Below, piece after piece: positions 61,262-64,000 of a DNA stretch of 64,000 nt. This DNA is from Apostichopus japonicus (Eukaryota > Echinodermata > Holothuroidea > Aspidochirotida > Stichopodidae), in assembly GCF_037975245.1 (NCBI RefSeq), contig NC_092564.1:4119484-4183483 (forward strand), given 5' to 3'. The translations under genes and the position numbers were made by a program. The notes under the pieces are model-generated. The model saw nothing but the letters and a program-made list of their open reading frames with translations. It made no database searches and was not told the DNA's origin. Numbering within the stretch: position 1 is the first letter of the stretch; each line of letters begins with the position of its first letter.

Positions 61262-61800
61262 TGGAGACAACTTGTGAGACTCCCATCATCCTTATCAAAC
61301 ATACCCTTTGGAGACTTGATTACACAAGTTGGTATTGGACTGCAGTTCAGTACCATCCTTATGAATCACCATTCCTTCTGGAGACTAGTTTACATAAGTT
61401 GGTATTGGACTGCAGTTCAGTACCATCCTTATGAATCACCATTCCTTCTGGAGACTAGTTTACATAAGTTGGTATTGGACTGCAGTTCAGTACCATCCTT
61501 ATGAATCACCATTCCTTCTGGAGACTAGTTTACATAAGTTGGTATTGGACTGCAGTTCAGTACCATCCTAATGAATCATCCTTCCTTCTGGAGACTAGTT
61601 TACATAAGTTGGTATTGGACTGCAATTCAGTACCATCCTTATGAATCATCCTTCCTTCTGGAGACAAGTTTACATAAGTTGGTATTGGACTGCAGATCAG
61701 TACCATCCTAATGAATCATCCTTCCTTCTGGAGACAAGTTTACATAAGTTGGTATTGGACCGAAGTTCAGTACCATCTTTATGAATCATCCCTCTGGAGA
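61262..61800. repeat. 70-bp minisatellite, about 7.5 copies
   Basis: GAGACT or GAGACA starts units at 61,311, 61,381, 61,451, 61,521, 61,591, 61,661 and 61,731, exactly 70 bp apart, with the shared core TTGGTATTGGACTGCAGTTC. The outer units are degenerate. The period is not a multiple of three, so it is not coding. Confidence 0.97.
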
Positions 61801-63689
61801 CCACTTTATACATTCTCAAAAACCAAACCTTCCAAATGCTGTAATACCCAACCTGCTTGGTTTAAGTCCAGTACTGTTCATATTATTTCATCTTGCCCCT
61901 TGTAAGCTTGTAATGACTGCATTTTAAATTTCACAAGGGAATTATCAAGAAAAATACAGTTGGCCATGCTTAAATTTTTAGAAAAGTTATTACTTTTCAT
62001 TACTTTTTTTACATGTATTCATTCCCACTTCTCCAGTAGACAAGCCAAGTGAAGCTTTCATAGAAGTTTTAGTTTATCTCAAACAACAAAGTTCAGTTTT
62101 TAACTACAGTTTATTGCCCTGATCATCCGGCATGTTCTCTCAGGTCCTTCAACAGAAATGCATACAAATATGAAAAGGGACAGACATTATATGAACACCA
62201 TTTAATTAAAACAAGTAAACATTACAACATGTTAAATTAATGTTAACAAATGTTCAAATTATTTCTAAAAATTTTAAGCAAGTTTGAACTTACAACTAGT
62301 AACATAATAACAGTAATACTGACAACACAACATGGGCTGAATCAATGTACAGAAGTAAAATGACAGTGGACACCATTTTCTTTTTTACTCTATTAGAGAT
62401 AAGAAAATAGAATGCAAATATGTACTTTGGTCTTGACAATGGAACATGATTTCCATCATGTTTGCATTGGTGTATTAGTTGCATCAAAACTAAAATATCT
62501 TCACTGTTGCTAACCTTTCACTGAATATAACAAGAAGGAGCACATGCACTAGTACAGCAAATATGAACCAACATAATTTCCGATGTCCGAAATTATCAGG
62601 TACTTGGCATCTGGAATATTTTCTTCTTCAGATTTTTTTTACACGTGGTTAACATCTCAAATCTTTTTCACCCACCCTCTGACTCTCAAAGATCACTAGC
62701 TGTACGAATTGGAACATAAATGAATTCTGTTATTTATTCTCCTTGATGAAACTAAGCCTTGTAATACTGTCAATAGTAACATTAAAAGGGAAAGCCATTT
62801 GTTTAACTTGATAACACAACCAAAATACAAACAAAGTATGATTTCAAAATTACCCAGAAATGAAGCTTTTTAGCTGAGTTTATTGAGTTTATGAGTAAAT
62901 GAGTTTAAACCTTGGAACTTTTTGATGATCTCACTATCTACTAAGTAGTTTCAACAAACACCTGCTTTAAAACATAGAAATATTGAACACAAAAAGGTAA
63001 TTTTAAGAAGATCATGTCTCTTTTTTGATAACTGATATTGCCTGTCCTTTACTCTCAAAATAACTTTGTTCTTGTCAACATATACTGTTAAATAGCCTCT
63101 CAAAGAAGTTTTTAAATTTTCTTATAAATGAAGCACTTAAGCTAAACTGATTTTGAAGTTTGGTTTCTGACTAAAATCTCAGTTCCTAAAAAGAACTAAC
63201 AGACATTTGCTATCGGAAGTAAAGAACTGTTAAACACAAAAAATTCATTAAAATGAAACCCTTTGACTTTTCTTTTGCATAACTCACACTGTTCTTTGCT
63301 TGTAAAAATACATCTGACTGACCTGATGTAGTAGGCCTATCCACCAGGAAATCTCCTCACTTATATGTTCTTCCCAAAATACTGTAAAAGCTCTCCTCAA
63401 TCTAAAGAAATTCTTAAAAATTATGATACAGATTTGTATCTCTTTTTGACCTCATTTCCTAATAACCACACTAAACAAACATTTCTATCAGAAACACATT
63501 TACATTTAACACAAACAGGTCATTTGGATAAAATCATTCCTTTTTTTTTTGCATTATGGACCTGATACAGCAGGGTTTTCAGTCGGAAACTGTTCTCCCT
63601 TTAATGTGCTTGAAACCCTATATTCCTTTCGTTGTAATCTTACCATCTTACCTTACATCTTACCTCTAAACATATTCTTTGTATTGTAG
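61801..63689. other. Unique sequence, probably intron or intergenic
   Basis: AT-rich and outside the duplicated blocks. I see no exon. If 63,690-63,772 is a terminal exon, part of this is its intron. Confidence 0.45.
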
Positions 63690-63772
63690 GGAGAGCAGGA
63701 GTGATATCTGTCAGGGACTCTGCCTTCCCTAATGTTCTTTTGGAACAGATTAAGAATGCAAGAAAGACATGA
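63690..63772 (+). CDS. Probable last coding exon of an unidentified gene
   Basis: A pyrimidine-rich stretch ending TTGTATTGTAG is followed by an open frame RAGVISVRDSAFPNVLLEQIKNARKT and TGA. The composition looks protein-like (charged, amphipathic helix at the end), unlike nearby random frames. An AATAAA signal lies 71 bp after the stop. The upstream exons would be before this point or outside the window. I do not recognise the protein. Confidence 0.4.
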
Positions 63773-63842
63773 ATATTGCCTTACAAACTGAGCTCTTCAG
63801 CTGAAAAAGATTAAGCAGTAACCTTAAGAAGGAAGCAAGGCC

Positions 63843-63848
63843 AATAAA
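63843..63848 (+). terminator. Polyadenylation signal AATAAA
   Basis: AATAAA follows the putative last exon at a normal 3' UTR distance. A single hexamer is weak evidence alone. Confidence 0.35.
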
Positions 63849-64000
63849 CATATGCAATCAAAAATATTGAATTGTTTCACACAAAAGGCTGATTTATATT
63901 GAATCAGTTAGCTTTTTCACTTGCCTAACATGCAATACCTGTTTTTGCCTGCAAAAATAATGTTCATCTTATTGACCATATGCAGCAGGAACTCACTTAA

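Noticed and set aside
60370-61434. Long ORFs of 230-320 residues on both strands
   Set aside because: They translate the CATA repeat in every frame; no real protein is implied.
60573-61800. CRISPR-like array
   Set aside because: Repeats are contiguous with no unique spacers, and the genome is eukaryotic.

Overview
This is eukaryotic, AT-rich, intron-rich animal DNA. It has phase-conserved multi-exon genes, a Ty3/gypsy retrotransposon with a tRNA-Leu primer site, a tRNA-derived SINE, and hAT-like and CACTG-ended DNA transposons. The gene content (an expanded EMI/EGF scavenger-type receptor family and a SAMD3-like transposon-associated protein) suggests a marine deuterostome invertebrate, perhaps an echinoderm such as a sea cucumber. 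That assignment is an inference, not shown by any marker gene.

Layout. 1-1.8 kb: gene-free sequence, degenerate repeats, a CCCAGTAAAACATA minisatellite and a hairpin. 1.86-4.16 kb: minus-strand, 3'-truncated Ty3/gypsy element (141-bp 5' LTR, primer binding site, gag zinc knuckle, mutated protease, partial RT). About 4.86-25.2 kb (block A) and about 31.6-57.4 kb (block B): two diverged tandem copies of one genomic segment, each with a minus-strand receptor gene. A third copy begins at 59.73 kb and is cut off by a SINE at 60.35 kb. 25.71-30.83 kb: a 5.1-kb element with CACTG termini and subterminal GTTGGGC repeats, carrying a collapsed SAM-domain gene. 57.446-59.650 kb: a 2.2-kb element with its own terminal inverted repeats, full of TTTACC/GGTAAA palindromes; block A shows its empty site. 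60.35-61.8 kb: SINE, a 657-bp perfect (CATA)n tract, then a 70-bp minisatellite. 63.69 kb: the likely last exon of an unrelated plus-strand gene.

The main genes. Gene A (exons from 22,425 down to 13,960) can be assembled exon by exon with every splice phase matching and no stop: signal peptide, short EMI-like segment, seven MEGF-type EGF repeats, one membrane helix and a 12-residue tail ending in a Y-x-x-hydrophobic motif (427 aa). Gene B (55,614 down to 39,599) has the same ends but two complete EGF cassettes plus an extra EGF exon (15 repeats). Its first cassette is decaying: a 4-bp slippage frameshift in the EGF3 exon and three lost cysteines. The second cassette is intact. Splice phases would still let B make a seven-EGF protein by skipping. 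Gene A looks like a recombinant of the two cassettes, joined in the EGF5-6 exon. Plus-strand fragments of a further EGF gene lie in both blocks, broken differently in each.
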